Source: Nocardia amamiensis NBRC 102102 (GTDB taxonomy: Bacteria; Actinomycetota; Actinomycetes; Mycobacteriales; Mycobacteriaceae). From it: a DNA stretch of 64,000 nucleotides. Of the stretch, positions 35,280 through 43,820 are shown piece after piece. The notes beneath the pieces were generated by a model, which had not been told where the DNA came from, did not search any database, and saw only the letters and a program-made list of their open reading frames with translations. A program made the translations under genes and the position numbers. The stretch is from positions 1 through 64,000 of the forward strand of contig NZ_BDBA01000012.1 of NCBI RefSeq assembly GCF_001612745.1, written 5' to 3'. Numbering within the stretch: position 1 is the stretch's first letter; each line of letters starts with the position of its first letter.

Positions 35280-35779
35280 GACCGCTCCTCCAGCAGCGCC
35301 CGCAGCCGGATGCGGTTGATCTTCGCCAGTTCTGTTCGCACGACTCGCCTTTCGGTCTCGGGATCATTGCGCAGCCGAGCGGTGAGCAGCGCGAGCAGCT
35401 CCTCGGCCGACTTTCCGCTCGCGCACACCAGGTAGATGTGCCCGAACCGTGCCTCGTAGGCGCGATTGCCTTCGGCGAGCGCCGCGCGGACCGCGTCCGC
35501 CGCACCCGCCACCCCGGCCTGCTCCCGCGCCGATGCCACCGAACGCGGTCGCTCCCCGATCCGGGGGTGACCGGCGAGCGCCGCGTCGAGCTCGGCGTCC
35601 GGCAATCGCTCCAGCACCGCGTCGGCGGCGTCGAGCAGTGCCTCGACACTCGGGTACGGACGGCCCTCGACCAGCGACCGCGCGAAGCCCGGCGACGAGC
35701 AGCAGCCGAGCACCGCTTGGTAGGCCGCGTCGTCGGACAGCGCGCCGAACGCCGCGAGTCCAGGTCGCTGATCCGTCAT
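35276..35779 (-). CDS. uraD: 2-oxo-4-hydroxy-4-carboxy-5-ureidoimidazoline (OHCU) decarboxylase
   Basis: 167 residues. The all-helical OHCU fold is visible: LLDAADAVLERLPDAELDAALAGHPRIGERP with the catalytic His in GHPRIG, SAREQAGV, and FGHIYLVCASGKSAEELLALL. It decarboxylates OHCU to (S)-allantoin. ATG 35779 begins the family domain; the open frame extends upstream without homology. It is the first gene of the operon that runs down to puuE. The 138 bp upstream separate it from the divergent mocA-like gene and must hold both promoters. Confidence 0.93.
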   Translation of the reverse strand: MTDQRPGLAAFGALSDDAAYQAVLGCCSSPGFARSLVEGRPYPSVEALLDAADAVLERLPDAELDAALAGHPRIGERPRSVASAREQAGVAGAADAVRAALAEGNRAYEARFGHIYLVCASGKSAEELLALLTARLRNDPETERRVVRTELAKINRIRLRALLEERS

Positions 35780-35917
35780 CCGACCAGCATCGAATACGAC
35801 CACGCGGGCCGCCACCGGAAACGGGAGGTCACCTTCGGCGTGTCGCGCAGGTGAACGCGGCCCGAGGAGTGGTTTTACGTCGTGCGGCGCAGACCGCCCG
35901 GTATTACCGTCATAACC

Positions 35918-36505
35918 ATGGCTGATCAGGACCGCCCCGCTGTCGCGGGCGTTGTTCTCGCCGCCGGTGCGGGAACACGCTACGGGCGGCCGAAAGTGCT
36001 CGCCGAGGGCGGCGCGTGGCTGCGCGCGACGGTGGCCGCGCTGCGTGACGGCGGCTGCGATCCGGTGATCGTCGTGCTCGGCGCGACCGGCCCCACGCCG
36101 CAGATCGTCGATCTGCCGCCGGGCGTGCAGCACGTGTGGGCCGACGACTGGGCCACCGGGCTCAGCGCCGCGCTCCGCGCAGGCCTGATCGCCGCAGCCC
36201 GCACGCCCGCGCGCTACGCCGCGATCATGCCGGTCGACACCCCCGACGTCGGCGCTGATGTAGTCGCCCGGGTCCTCGCCGCCGCGGTGGCGGCCCCCAG
36301 CGGCCTCGCGCGAGCTGTGTTCCACGACACACCTGGGCACCCAGTTGTTATGACGCACAAGCACTGGAACGGCGTTTGTGCAGCCGCAGCAGGAGATTCC
36401 GGAGCTCGTACCTATTTGACAGGCAGAAACGATATGGTGTGCGTCACGTGCGACGATTTGGCGACGGGGATCGATCGTGACTTTCCGGCCACGACCGCAC
36501 GGTGA
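35918..36505 (+). CDS. MocA-like molybdenum cofactor cytidylyl/nucleotidyltransferase
   Basis: 195 residues. The nucleotide-binding N-terminus VVLAAGAGTRYGRPKVL and the metal-binding MPVDTPDVGADVV match the MobA/MocA-like transferase family. In this setting it probably makes the dinucleotide (cytosine) form of the Mo cofactor needed by the xanthine dehydrogenase of the divergent operon. ATG 35918 is chosen because the family starts there. XdhC follows after 13 bp. Confidence 0.85.
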   Translation: MADQDRPAVAGVVLAAGAGTRYGRPKVLAEGGAWLRATVAALRDGGCDPVIVVLGATGPTPQIVDLPPGVQHVWADDWATGLSAALRAGLIAAARTPARYAAIMPVDTPDVGADVVARVLAAAVAAPSGLARAVFHDTPGHPVVMTHKHWNGVCAAAAGDSGARTYLTGRNDMVCVTCDDLATGIDRDFPATTAR

Positions 36506-36518
36506 TCGGAGCTAGCTG

Positions 36519-37556
36519 ATGCGGGACATCATCGACGACCTGTTGCGGGTGTGGCACTCGGGCCGGACCGGGGGGCTGGCCACCGTCGTGCGCACGGTGG
36601 GATCGGCCCCGCTACCGGTGGGCTCCGCGATGCTGGTCGACCCGGACGGCGGCGTGTACGGATCGGTCGCCGCGGGCGGGCTGGAGGACATCGCGTACGA
36701 GGCGGTGCTCCAAGCCGTCCGCACCGGCCAGCGCGTGTTGCACCGCTACGGCGTGGCCACCGGTCTGGAAGCGGGCGCGAACACCGAGGGGATGATCGAT
36801 GTCTTCACCGAACCGTTCTCCCGAAGACATTTCCCCGAGTTCCCCGATGTTGCCGCCGAGATCGCGGCACACCGGAGAGTCACCGTCTTCACGGTGGTGT
36901 GGAACTCCGACCCCGACCTGATCGGCCAGCACCTGATCACCGACCGAAGACACCCCACCGAACTGCTCGCGCTGCCGGATTCCGATGTATTCGTCGCTTC
37001 GTTCGCTCCGCCCCCGCGCCTGATCATCTTCGGCGCCAATTCGTTCGCCGCCGCCCTCACCGTCCAGGCCAAGCTGCTCGGCTACCGGGTGACGATCTGC
37101 GACTCGCGCCCTAATTTCGCTACGCCGGAATCGTTTCCGGGTGCCGAGGTCGTGGTCGACTGGCCACACCGCTATCTCAACACCCTCTCCTCGGCCGGTG
37201 AAATCGATAGCAGCACAGCCATCGTCGTGCTCTCACACGATCCCGCGTTCGAAATCCCGCTGCTCACCGTGGCGCTGCGACTACCCGAGCTGGGGTACCT
37301 CGGCGCCATGGGTTCACGCCAAGTACACATCCGGCGCATGGAGGACCTCAGGGCAGGCGGTTTCGGCGACCAGACCCTCGCCCGACTACATTCGCCCGCG
37401 GGCTTCGACATCGGAGCGCGCACGGCCCCCGAAGTCGCGGTCTCGATCGCGGCCGAACTTCTTGCCGCACGCGCGGCACAACCGGCACGACCGTTAGACC
37501 CCTACAGCGGCGAAATCCCGATCACGCCGAAAGCCGCTGTGGGGCTCGGAATCTAG
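36519..37556 (+). CDS. XdhC/CoxF-family Mo-cofactor insertion protein
   Basis: 345 residues. The N-terminal XdhC/CoxI domain (VRTVGSAPLPVGSAMLVDPDGGVYGSVAAGGLE) is followed by a Rossmann-like XdhC C-terminal domain (LIIFGANSFAAALTVQAKLLGYRVTICDSR; VLSHDPAFEIPLL; LGYLGAMGSRQVH). XdhC proteins carry the sulfurated Mo cofactor to xanthine dehydrogenase. It forms an operon with the MocA-like gene. Its stop abuts the stop of the convergent ABC binding-protein gene. Confidence 0.9.
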   Translation: MRDIIDDLLRVWHSGRTGGLATVVRTVGSAPLPVGSAMLVDPDGGVYGSVAAGGLEDIAYEAVLQAVRTGQRVLHRYGVATGLEAGANTEGMIDVFTEPFSRRHFPEFPDVAAEIAAHRRVTVFTVVWNSDPDLIGQHLITDRRHPTELLALPDSDVFVASFAPPPRLIIFGANSFAAALTVQAKLLGYRVTICDSRPNFATPESFPGAEVVVDWPHRYLNTLSSAGEIDSSTAIVVLSHDPAFEIPLLTVALRLPELGYLGAMGSRQVHIRRMEDLRAGGFGDQTLARLHSPAGFDIGARTAPEVAVSIAAELLAARAAQPARPLDPYSGEIPITPKAAVGLGI

Positions 37557-38645
37557 TTATTTCAGGCCGGGATTCTCGGCATACACCTCGCGCAGCACGG
37601 ACAGGTCGAACAACTGCTGGGCCTTGATATCGATCTTCGCGGTGCGCAGCGCGGCGATATTCTGCTCGATCAGCGCGTCGGTCATCGTGAGCAGGCCGTT
37701 GGCGGCGGTATCCGGCGAGACCACCAGATCGTTCTGCGCGATGGCCTCTTGCGTCTGCTCGGCCAGATCGAGCTTCTGATCCTTGCCGTACACCTCGACC
37801 GCGAGCCGGGCCGACTCTGCCGGATTCGCCACCGCGTCCTTCCAGCCCTTGATCTCGGCGGCCAAAAACGCCTTCAGCTTGTCACGCTCTTTGTCGATGG
37901 TGGACTGCGCGACCGTCAGCGTCTCGGCGACCAGCGGCAGGTTGAAGTCGGCAAACAAGAAATGCGTGTTCTGGAAGCCCTTGGCGGCCAGCACGATCGG
38001 CTCGTTTGTCACATAGCTGACCCATCCGTCGACCTCACCGTTGGCCAGCGGGGTCGGATCGAACTGCGCGGGCACGACGGTGACGTCGCTCGGCTTCATC
38101 CCGTTGGCGGTGAGCAATGCGTTGAAGATCAGCTGGTTGGTGTCCTGCACGCCGATCTTGCGGCCCTTCATATCCGCCGGCGTCCGGATCGGCTTGGCCG
38201 CGGAGCTGACGATCGCGAACGGGTTCTTCTGGTAGGTGGTCGCGACGATCTTCGCGGGCAGGCCCTCCAGGATCGCCGGTGCGGTGGTCTGCGGCGCCGA
38301 CAGTCCGAGCCACACCTTCCCGGTGTCCAATCCCGCTTCCACCGACGTGCTCGCCGCGCCGCCCGCGATGAGATCGACCGCGCCGAAACCGGCTTCCTTG
38401 AAATAGCCTCTGGCGTCGGCGAAGTACTCGCCCGCGAATTCGATGTTCTTCAGCCAGGACAGCTGCACCGCGACCTTTCCGTACTTCGAGCCGTCCGGGG
38501 TCGAGCCGCCTGAGGTGTCGCTCGTCTCACCACCGCAGGCGGCAAGGGTCGCCGAGCCGCCGAGCACGGCCGCGGTGAGCGAGGAGTAACGGAGAAAGGT
38601 GCGTCGGTTCAAGTGCCCGAACGTGGAGCGCTGCACGGGTGTCAT
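37557..38645 (-). CDS. NMT1/SsuA-type ABC transporter substrate-binding lipoprotein
   Basis: 362 residues. The N-terminus has a twin-arginine-like RRTFLRYSS and a lipobox LAAC with Cys37, so it is an exported lipoprotein. The rest is a periplasmic-binding-type-2 fold of the NMT1/THI5/RibY group (VQLSWLKNIEFAGEYFADARGYF). The ligand is unknown: such proteins bind thiamine precursors, riboflavin precursors, taurine or nitrate. Placement against the purine cluster makes a purine or ureide ligand possible. It is the last gene of the four-gene importer operon. Confidence 0.85.
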   Translation of the reverse strand: MTPVQRSTFGHLNRRTFLRYSSLTAAVLGGSATLAACGGETSDTSGGSTPDGSKYGKVAVQLSWLKNIEFAGEYFADARGYFKEAGFGAVDLIAGGAASTSVEAGLDTGKVWLGLSAPQTTAPAILEGLPAKIVATTYQKNPFAIVSSAAKPIRTPADMKGRKIGVQDTNQLIFNALLTANGMKPSDVTVVPAQFDPTPLANGEVDGWVSYVTNEPIVLAAKGFQNTHFLFADFNLPLVAETLTVAQSTIDKERDKLKAFLAAEIKGWKDAVANPAESARLAVEVYGKDQKLDLAEQTQEAIAQNDLVVSPDTAANGLLTMTDALIEQNIAALRTAKIDIKAQQLFDLSVLREVYAENPGLK

Positions 38646-38734
38646 GGGCCGAATCTATGTGCACCGCGTTTCAAATTCTTTACTTTGACGTTCCGGGCCT
38701 GAATTTGCGGGAATTTCGCCGGCCGACCGCGCGG

Positions 38735-39532
38735 TCAGTATCGTCCCGCCTCCGGTCCGAAGCGCGCGAGCACCACGTTCTCGATGACGCCGACGATGGC
38801 GTACAGCACCACCGAGACCAGCGTGACGATGACGATCGAGGCCCACAGCTTGCTGTACTGGAAGGTCGGGATGGCCCGGATCAAGCTGGCGCCGAGCCCG
38901 GTCCCGCTGCCGAGCCATTCGCCGAGCAGGGCGCCGATCAGCGCGCCGGGCACCGAGATCCGCGCGGCGGCGAACACCGAGGGCAGCGCCGCAGGCACGG
39001 CGACCATGCGCAACCCGGTCCACCGGGATCCGCCGTAGGCGGCCACCAGTTCCAGCGCCTGCCGCGGCGCGTTGCGCAGTCCCGCCATGATCATCACCAG
39101 GGCGGGGAAGAACACCACGATCGCGGCGAGCACGGCGACCCCGGCCAAGCCGCGGCCGAAGACCAGCACGATGATCGGCGTCAACGCCACCAGCGGCACC
39201 GAGCGCAGCAGCATCGCCACCGGAAGGAAGGTCTGCTCGACCGCGGCGAACGACACGAACAACGCGGCGACCACGAGTGCGGCGAGCATGCCCGCGCCGA
39301 ACCCGATGGCCGCGTCCCGCAGGGTGATCTGGAGATCGTCGAGGATGGCCTGACGCGCGGTCTCCGCGTTGGGCGCGGTCACCAGATAGGCCCAGATATC
39401 GCCGGGTGTCTTGCCGACTCGCGGACCGACCTGTGGGAACGCCTTCAGGAAGACATACCAGATCACCAGCATCAGCAGCAGCGAAGTGGCCAGCGGGAAC
39501 AGGAACCGCCCGATCCGGCGCAGGACATTCAT
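38735..39532 (-). CDS. ABC transporter permease (BPD type)
   Basis: 265 residues, six membrane helices and the EAA-type loop (ELVAAYGGSRWTGLRMVAVPAALPSVFAA). ATG 39532 is chosen for its AAAGGATG site; it also overlaps the stop of a 37-residue ORF that starts at the other permease stop. It forms the membrane channel of the NMT1/SsuA-type importer with the permease at 39639. Confidence 0.88.
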   Translation of the reverse strand: MNVLRRIGRFLFPLATSLLLMLVIWYVFLKAFPQVGPRVGKTPGDIWAYLVTAPNAETARQAILDDLQITLRDAAIGFGAGMLAALVVAALFVSFAAVEQTFLPVAMLLRSVPLVALTPIIVLVFGRGLAGVAVLAAIVVFFPALVMIMAGLRNAPRQALELVAAYGGSRWTGLRMVAVPAALPSVFAAARISVPGALIGALLGEWLGSGTGLGASLIRAIPTFQYSKLWASIVIVTLVSVVLYAIVGVIENVVLARFGPEAGRY

Positions 39533-39642
39533 GCCGCATCCTTTCCCAGCACACGTGCTCGCCCGCGGCTTCTCATCGCGCATGCGGCAATCCGCGCCCA
39601 GACATGGTTGGTGTGACAAGGCGCTTCATGCCCGTCCATCAT
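39529..39642 (-). CDS. 37-residue bridging ORF between the two permeases
   Basis: The ATG overlaps the upstream permease stop (ATGA) and its TGA overlaps the downstream permease start (ATGA). The product (MMDGHEAPCHTNHVWAR...) has no recognised family. The same arrangement is found at 40382..40516 in this operon. Confidence 0.35.
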   Translation of the reverse strand: MMDGHEAPCHTNHVWARIAACAMRSRGRARVLGKDAA

Positions 39643-40385
39643 CGCTGCTCCTGCGCGGTCCACGGCGCGACCACCCGGGCGGCCAGCGCCACCAGCACGT
39701 AGCCGAGTCCGGCCAACGCCGCGGCGGCCAGCGCCATGCCCCAGGTGCGCGGCACGTTGTAGGCGGTCTGCGCGGCGGTCAGCGCCACCCCGATGCCGCT
39801 GTCCACGCCGCCGAGGTACTCGCCGATGATGGCGCCGAGCACGGCGGACGGCGCGGCGATCTTCAAGGCCGCGAAGGTGCTCGGCAGCGCCGCGACCGCC
39901 TGGACCCGGTAGAGCTGTTGCCAGCGTCCGCCGCCATAGGCGCGCACCAGGTCGAGGCTGGTGCGGTCAGCCGAGCGCAATCCGGCGACGGTGCCGACCA
40001 TCGTGGTGAAGAAGCAGTACATCGCGGCGAGGAACACGGTCGGGGTGCGCCCGCCGAAGACGACCAGAATGATCGGGCCGAGCGCGAGCAGCGGCGTGCA
40101 GTAGCTCAGGATCGCCAGCTGGGTGGCCAGCGATTCGATCGGCGGGACGAGCACGATCACCACGGCCAGCGCGATGGCCAGCCCATTGCCCCAGACGAAC
40201 CCTTGCAACGCACCGAGCGCGGTGATCCGGAAATTGGGTCCGTACAAGCCCCATCCGTCGGTGAACATGGTGTGCAGCACCAGCCATGGGCTGGGTATGG
40301 TGCCGCCCGCGACCTCGAACGCCGCGAGAATCCACCACACAGCGACCAGCCCGAGCACGCCGAGCACACCGCCATAGCGCTTCAT
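39639..40385 (-). CDS. ABC transporter permease (BPD type)
   Basis: 248 residues with six membrane segments and the permease loop DLVRAYGGGRWQQLYRVQAVAALPS. ATG 40385 has GGGAGGCG upstream and overlaps the stop of a 44-residue ORF. Paralogue of the permease at 38735; together they make a heterodimeric channel. Confidence 0.88.
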   Translation of the reverse strand: MKRYGGVLGVLGLVAVWWILAAFEVAGGTIPSPWLVLHTMFTDGWGLYGPNFRITALGALQGFVWGNGLAIALAVVIVLVPPIESLATQLAILSYCTPLLALGPIILVVFGGRTPTVFLAAMYCFFTTMVGTVAGLRSADRTSLDLVRAYGGGRWQQLYRVQAVAALPSTFAALKIAAPSAVLGAIIGEYLGGVDSGIGVALTAAQTAYNVPRTWGMALAAAALAGLGYVLVALAARVVAPWTAQEQR

Positions 40386-40516
40386 GACGCGCCTCCCGCC
40401 CGCCGGATGCACCGCGCGAGCGGGTGCCGCCGCACCGGTTGCATATGCGTGCTCACCCGCTGCCATCCCGGCTTGCGATGGCGTAGACAGCGCCATCTCA
40501 TGCTGCCTCCATTCAT
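40382..40516 (-). CDS. 44-residue bridging ORF between ATPase and permease
   Basis: Starts with an ATG overlapping the ATPase stop and ends with a TGA overlapping the permease start (ATGA at both ends). The predicted peptide is very basic ([26 protein letters not shown]) with two cysteines. No family is recognised. Confidence 0.35.
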   Translation of the reverse strand: MNGGSMRWRCLRHRKPGWQRVSTHMQPVRRHPLARCIRRAGGAS

Positions 40517-41316
40517 GCCACGCCTCCCTTCCCCGACTTCCCGAACAGCAGCTCGGACAGATAGTCGTGCAGCTTGTGGAACTCCGGCGTGCGCATCATC
40601 TCCGGCAGCCGCGGGCGCGGCAGGTCGATCTCGACCAGCTCCAGCACCCGGCCCGGCCGCGGGCTCAGCACGGCCACCACGTCGGACAGGAACACCGCCT
40701 CCGCGATGCCGTGCGTGACCATCAGCGTGGTTGCCGGTTTCTCGGTCCAGATCCGCAGCAACTCCAGATTGAGCCGCTGCCTGGTCATGTCGTCGAGGGC
40801 GCCGAACGGTTCGTCCAGCAGCAGCACGGTCGGCTTCACCACCAGCGCCCGCGCGATCGAGACCCGCTGGCGCATACCGCCGGACAGTTGCGCGGGTTTG
40901 GCCTTCTCGAAACCGTCCAGCCCGACCAGCCGGATCAGCTCGGCGATCTGACCCGGCTCCGGTGTCATCCCGGCGACCTGCAGCGGCAGCTTGATGTTCG
41001 ACTCCACCGACCGCCACGGCAGCAGCGCCGAATCCTGGAACGCGATGCCCAGCTCGTGGTGCCCGCGCAATTCGGCGGGCGTCTCGCCGTTGATCAACGC
41101 CCGGCCCGCGGTCGGCGTCTCCAGACCGGCGAGAATGCGCAGCACCGTCGACTTGCCGCAGCCGGAGGGGCCCAGCAGCGACAGGAACGCGTCCTGTTCG
41201 GTGTGCAGATCCACGGAATCCAACGCCTGCACCGTTTTCCGGCCTACCCGGAAGGTCTTGGTCAACCCGCTGAGATGAATTCCGGTCCCCCCGGCGGTAC
41301 CGCTTTCCGTGCTCAT
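40513..41316 (-). CDS. ABC transporter ATP-binding protein (SsuB/TauB-like)
   Basis: 267 residues. Walker [10 protein letters not shown], the Q-loop region [11 protein letters not shown], the signature LSGGMRQR, Walker [14 protein letters not shown] and the switch His (VTHGIAEA) are all present. It powers the importer with the two downstream permeases and the NMT1-type binding protein. ATG 41316 is chosen (AGGGTG upstream). It is divergent from PnuC. Confidence 0.93.
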   Translation of the reverse strand: MSTESGTAGGTGIHLSGLTKTFRVGRKTVQALDSVDLHTEQDAFLSLLGPSGCGKSTVLRILAGLETPTAGRALINGETPAELRGHHELGIAFQDSALLPWRSVESNIKLPLQVAGMTPEPGQIAELIRLVGLDGFEKAKPAQLSGGMRQRVSIARALVVKPTVLLLDEPFGALDDMTRQRLNLELLRIWTEKPATTLMVTHGIAEAVFLSDVVAVLSPRPGRVLELVEIDLPRPRLPEMMRTPEFHKLHDYLSELLFGKSGKGGVA

Positions 41317-41471
41317 GACGGTCACCCTAGGAGCACCTGGTTGCGCGGATATTGCGAATGGCGTCGTCAGATTGCGCAATCGTTACGGTGCGCACGACGG
41401 CCGCCGCGCGGATTTCGAATCGCGGCGATCGGATGTGGATGAGATGCGCCCCGCCACTGGTTGCACGACAG

Positions 41472-42164
41472 GTGAACCCGATCATCACGCTGCTCGACGC
41501 CAAGCTGCACATCGCGGGCTCGGAGATCCTCTGGCGCGAAGTGATCGGCAACGGCTTCGGCCTGGCCTCCGCCATCGGCGGCATGCGGCGGCGGGTCTGG
41601 GCCTGGCCGATCGGCATCACCGGGAACGCCCTGCTGTTCACGGTGTTCGTCGGTGGCGTGTTCCATACCCCACAGCAGCTGAATATGGCGGGGCAGGCCG
41701 GACGCCAGCTGATGTTCATCGTGGTCAGCGTCTACGGCTGGTGGCGGTGGTATCGGCACGCGACCCGGGAAACCGGACTCGAGCATCGCGGGGTCGATCC
41801 GCGCTGGGCCAGTGCGCGCGAACGCGTGGCCCTGGTGGCGGCGATGCTGCTCGGCACGGTGTTGTTCGCCCAGCTCTTCGCATCGATCGGCTCGTACGGT
41901 CCGTGGGCGGAGGCGTGGATCTTCACCGGGTCGGTACTGGCCACCTATGGCATGGCACGCGGGCTGGCCGAATTCTGGTTGATCTGGATCGCGGTCGACT
42001 TCGTCGGCGTTCCGTTGCTTCTGCGGGCCGGTTACTACCCGTCCGCCGCCATGTATCTGGTTTACGCGGGCTTCGTGGCCTGGGGATTCCTCGTTTGGGC
42101 GCGCAGCATGCGACCCAGCGACGAGAACGTTCGGCTACGGCTGCCGGTCGCCGCTCCGGACTGA
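41472..42164 (+). CDS. PnuC-like nicotinamide riboside/mononucleotide transporter
   Basis: About 230 residues. PnuC features are visible: ILWREVIGNGFGLASAIGGMRRRVWAWPIGI, the Gln-rich YGWWRWYRH motif after helix 3, and FWLIWIAVDFVGVPLL. It moves vitamin B3-type nucleosides across the membrane by facilitated diffusion. GTG 41472 gives the family length; ATG 41433 is an alternative. Divergent from the ABC operon, which might also handle a vitamin or nucleobase. Confidence 0.8.
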   Translation: MNPIITLLDAKLHIAGSEILWREVIGNGFGLASAIGGMRRRVWAWPIGITGNALLFTVFVGGVFHTPQQLNMAGQAGRQLMFIVVSVYGWWRWYRHATRETGLEHRGVDPRWASARERVALVAAMLLGTVLFAQLFASIGSYGPWAEAWIFTGSVLATYGMARGLAEFWLIWIAVDFVGVPLLLRAGYYPSAAMYLVYAGFVAWGFLVWARSMRPSDENVRLRLPVAAPD

Positions 42165-42185
42165 CTCCCGGGAAGCGTTGTCCGC

Positions 42186-42977
42186 TTACACCACGTCGAC
42201 CCGCACGCCCGCCGCGCGGATGGTCGCGACCGCCGCGGGGTCGGCGTCGGTGTCGGTCACCAGTAGCTGTATCTGCTCGATGCCGCAGATGCGGGCCAGC
42301 GCCGTGCGTTCCAGCTTGTCCGCGGTGGCCACCACAAGCACCCGCCCGGAACGGCGGACCATCTCGGTGGTCACCCCGGCCTCGTCGATGTGCCTGCACT
42401 GCGCGCCGCCCTCGGCGGAGATCGCGTTCACACCGAGAATGAGATCGTCGAGCCGCAATTCGGCCAGGGAGCGTTCGGCCAGCGGTCCATGCAGCTCGTA
42501 GGACTCCCGCCGCGCCACACCGCCGAGCACGATCGTGCGCACGTGCGGCCGCAGCACCAGCTCGCCCGCGATGTTCAGCGCGTTGGTGACGATGGTCAGC
42601 TGCTCGTCGCCGGACAGTCCGAGATCGGTCCGTCCGGCCAGCGCCCTGGCCACCGCCGTGGTGGTGGTGCCGCCGTTCATCCCCACCACCGCGTGCGGAT
42701 CGATCAGGGCGGCGGCGTGTTCGGCGATGCGCTGCTTGGCTTCGCCGCCGGACTGGCGGTAGCGGGCGGGCAGGTCGTAGGCCACCGCGGTGGCCACCAC
42801 GCCGCCGTGCGTCCTGGTCGCCAGTTGCTGTTCGGCGAGTGCAGTGAAATCGCGGCGCACGGTCGCGGCGGACACACCGAGCCGCTCGGCGGCTTCCTCC
42901 ACCGACAGCCGGCCGGATTCGGCGAGCAGTTCCAGCAACCGGTTCCACCGTTGCGGACGGTCGGTCGGCCCGGTCAT
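42186..42977 (-). CDS. DeoR/GlpR-family sugar-metabolism regulator (AgaR-like)
   Basis: 263 residues. The DeoR-type winged helix (RLSVEEAAERLGVSAATVRRDFTAL) is followed by the sensor domain with GMNGGTTTTAVARAL and LGVNAISAEGGAQCRHIDEAGVTTEMVRRSGRVLVVATADKLER, which binds sugar phosphates. It lies near the amino-sugar import and catabolism genes and is the best candidate for their repressor. A likely operator is the inverted TCAAAT/ATTTGA array at 46943-46991. Confidence 0.87.
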   Translation of the reverse strand: MTGPTDRPQRWNRLLELLAESGRLSVEEAAERLGVSAATVRRDFTALAEQQLATRTHGGVVATAVAYDLPARYRQSGGEAKQRIAEHAAALIDPHAVVGMNGGTTTTAVARALAGRTDLGLSGDEQLTIVTNALNIAGELVLRPHVRTIVLGGVARRESYELHGPLAERSLAELRLDDLILGVNAISAEGGAQCRHIDEAGVTTEMVRRSGRVLVVATADKLERTALARICGIEQIQLLVTDTDADPAAVATIRAAGVRVDVV

Positions 42978-43052
42978 TTCAGGCCGTCCCGGTCGTGTGA
43001 GAAACCCGCTGTTTCGCTGAGCACGCGAACAATATGACCACAGGCATTCCGC

Positions 43053-43712
43053 TCAAGTGAGCGCGAGGCCGGAATTCACGAAATACGCAATTTCCTCGCA
43101 TATTTCGTCGAGTCCGAGTGCCGCGTCCGGCGCCGTGCTCTGCACCAACTCCTGGGCAAGGGAATTGACCGCACCGATCACGGCCAGAGCGAACAGATCG
43201 AAACGCCGCCGCGACCCGGTCTCGCCGCGCTCGATGGCGCGTTCGGCCTCGCCGATCAGCAACTTCGACAGCAGGCGGCGCTGCTCCCTGCGCCACTCCT
43301 CCACCGCGCTGCTCACGCCGACCACCTCGACGTAGCACACTCGGGCTCGGCGCGGGTCGGCGCAGGTGACTCCGAGATACGCCCGGAAACTGGCCACGAC
43401 ACGGGTGGCCAGGGGCTTGTCCGCGGTTTCCGCGAGCGCGGCGAGCGCGCGGTCCAGGGCCTGCGTGGTGATGCGATTCGCCAGCGCGATGAGCAATGCC
43501 TCGCGGCTGCCCATGTCCTCGTAGAAACTGCGCGTGGAGACATTGGCGAAGGAACAGAGCCGTTCGATGGACGTGGCCGCGTAGCCCTGGGTGCCGAATA
43601 GTTCGAGCGCGGCGTCGATCAGCCGGGTCTGCCGCTGGGCCACCCTTTGTTCCTTGGTCAGGCCGCCGTAGTGGCGACCGTCGTTGGCTCCGTGATCCTG
43701 CCGTGTCACCAT
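43053..43712 (-). CDS. TetR/AcrR family regulator
   Basis: 219 residues with a TetR HTH (YAATSIERLCSFANVSTRSFYEDMGSREALL) and a helical C-terminal domain of the TetR_C type seen in lipid and xenobiotic regulators. It stands between the DeoR gene and the sugar ABC operon, all on the same strand. Its link to the amino-sugar pathway is not evident; it could be an independent regulator. Confidence 0.85.
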   Translation of the reverse strand: MVTRQDHGANDGRHYGGLTKEQRVAQRQTRLIDAALELFGTQGYAATSIERLCSFANVSTRSFYEDMGSREALLIALANRITTQALDRALAALAETADKPLATRVVASFRAYLGVTCADPRRARVCYVEVVGVSSAVEEWRREQRRLLSKLLIGEAERAIERGETGSRRRFDLFALAVIGAVNSLAQELVQSTAPDAALGLDEICEEIAYFVNSGLALT

Positions 43713-43820
43713 TCGATGCTACCGCGCGGCAATCGCTGGTCTGCGCCACGAACGTCGCTCCCTTCGGGTGGTCCGCGGAGGTTCCGGCCATGGACGGCAA
43801 GGGATCTGGCCAAATCCCGG

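Noticed and set aside
38655-39554. Alternative minus frame across the ABC permease
   Set aside because: Out-of-frame shadow, Arg/Gly/Asp-rich; the true frame has six membrane helices.
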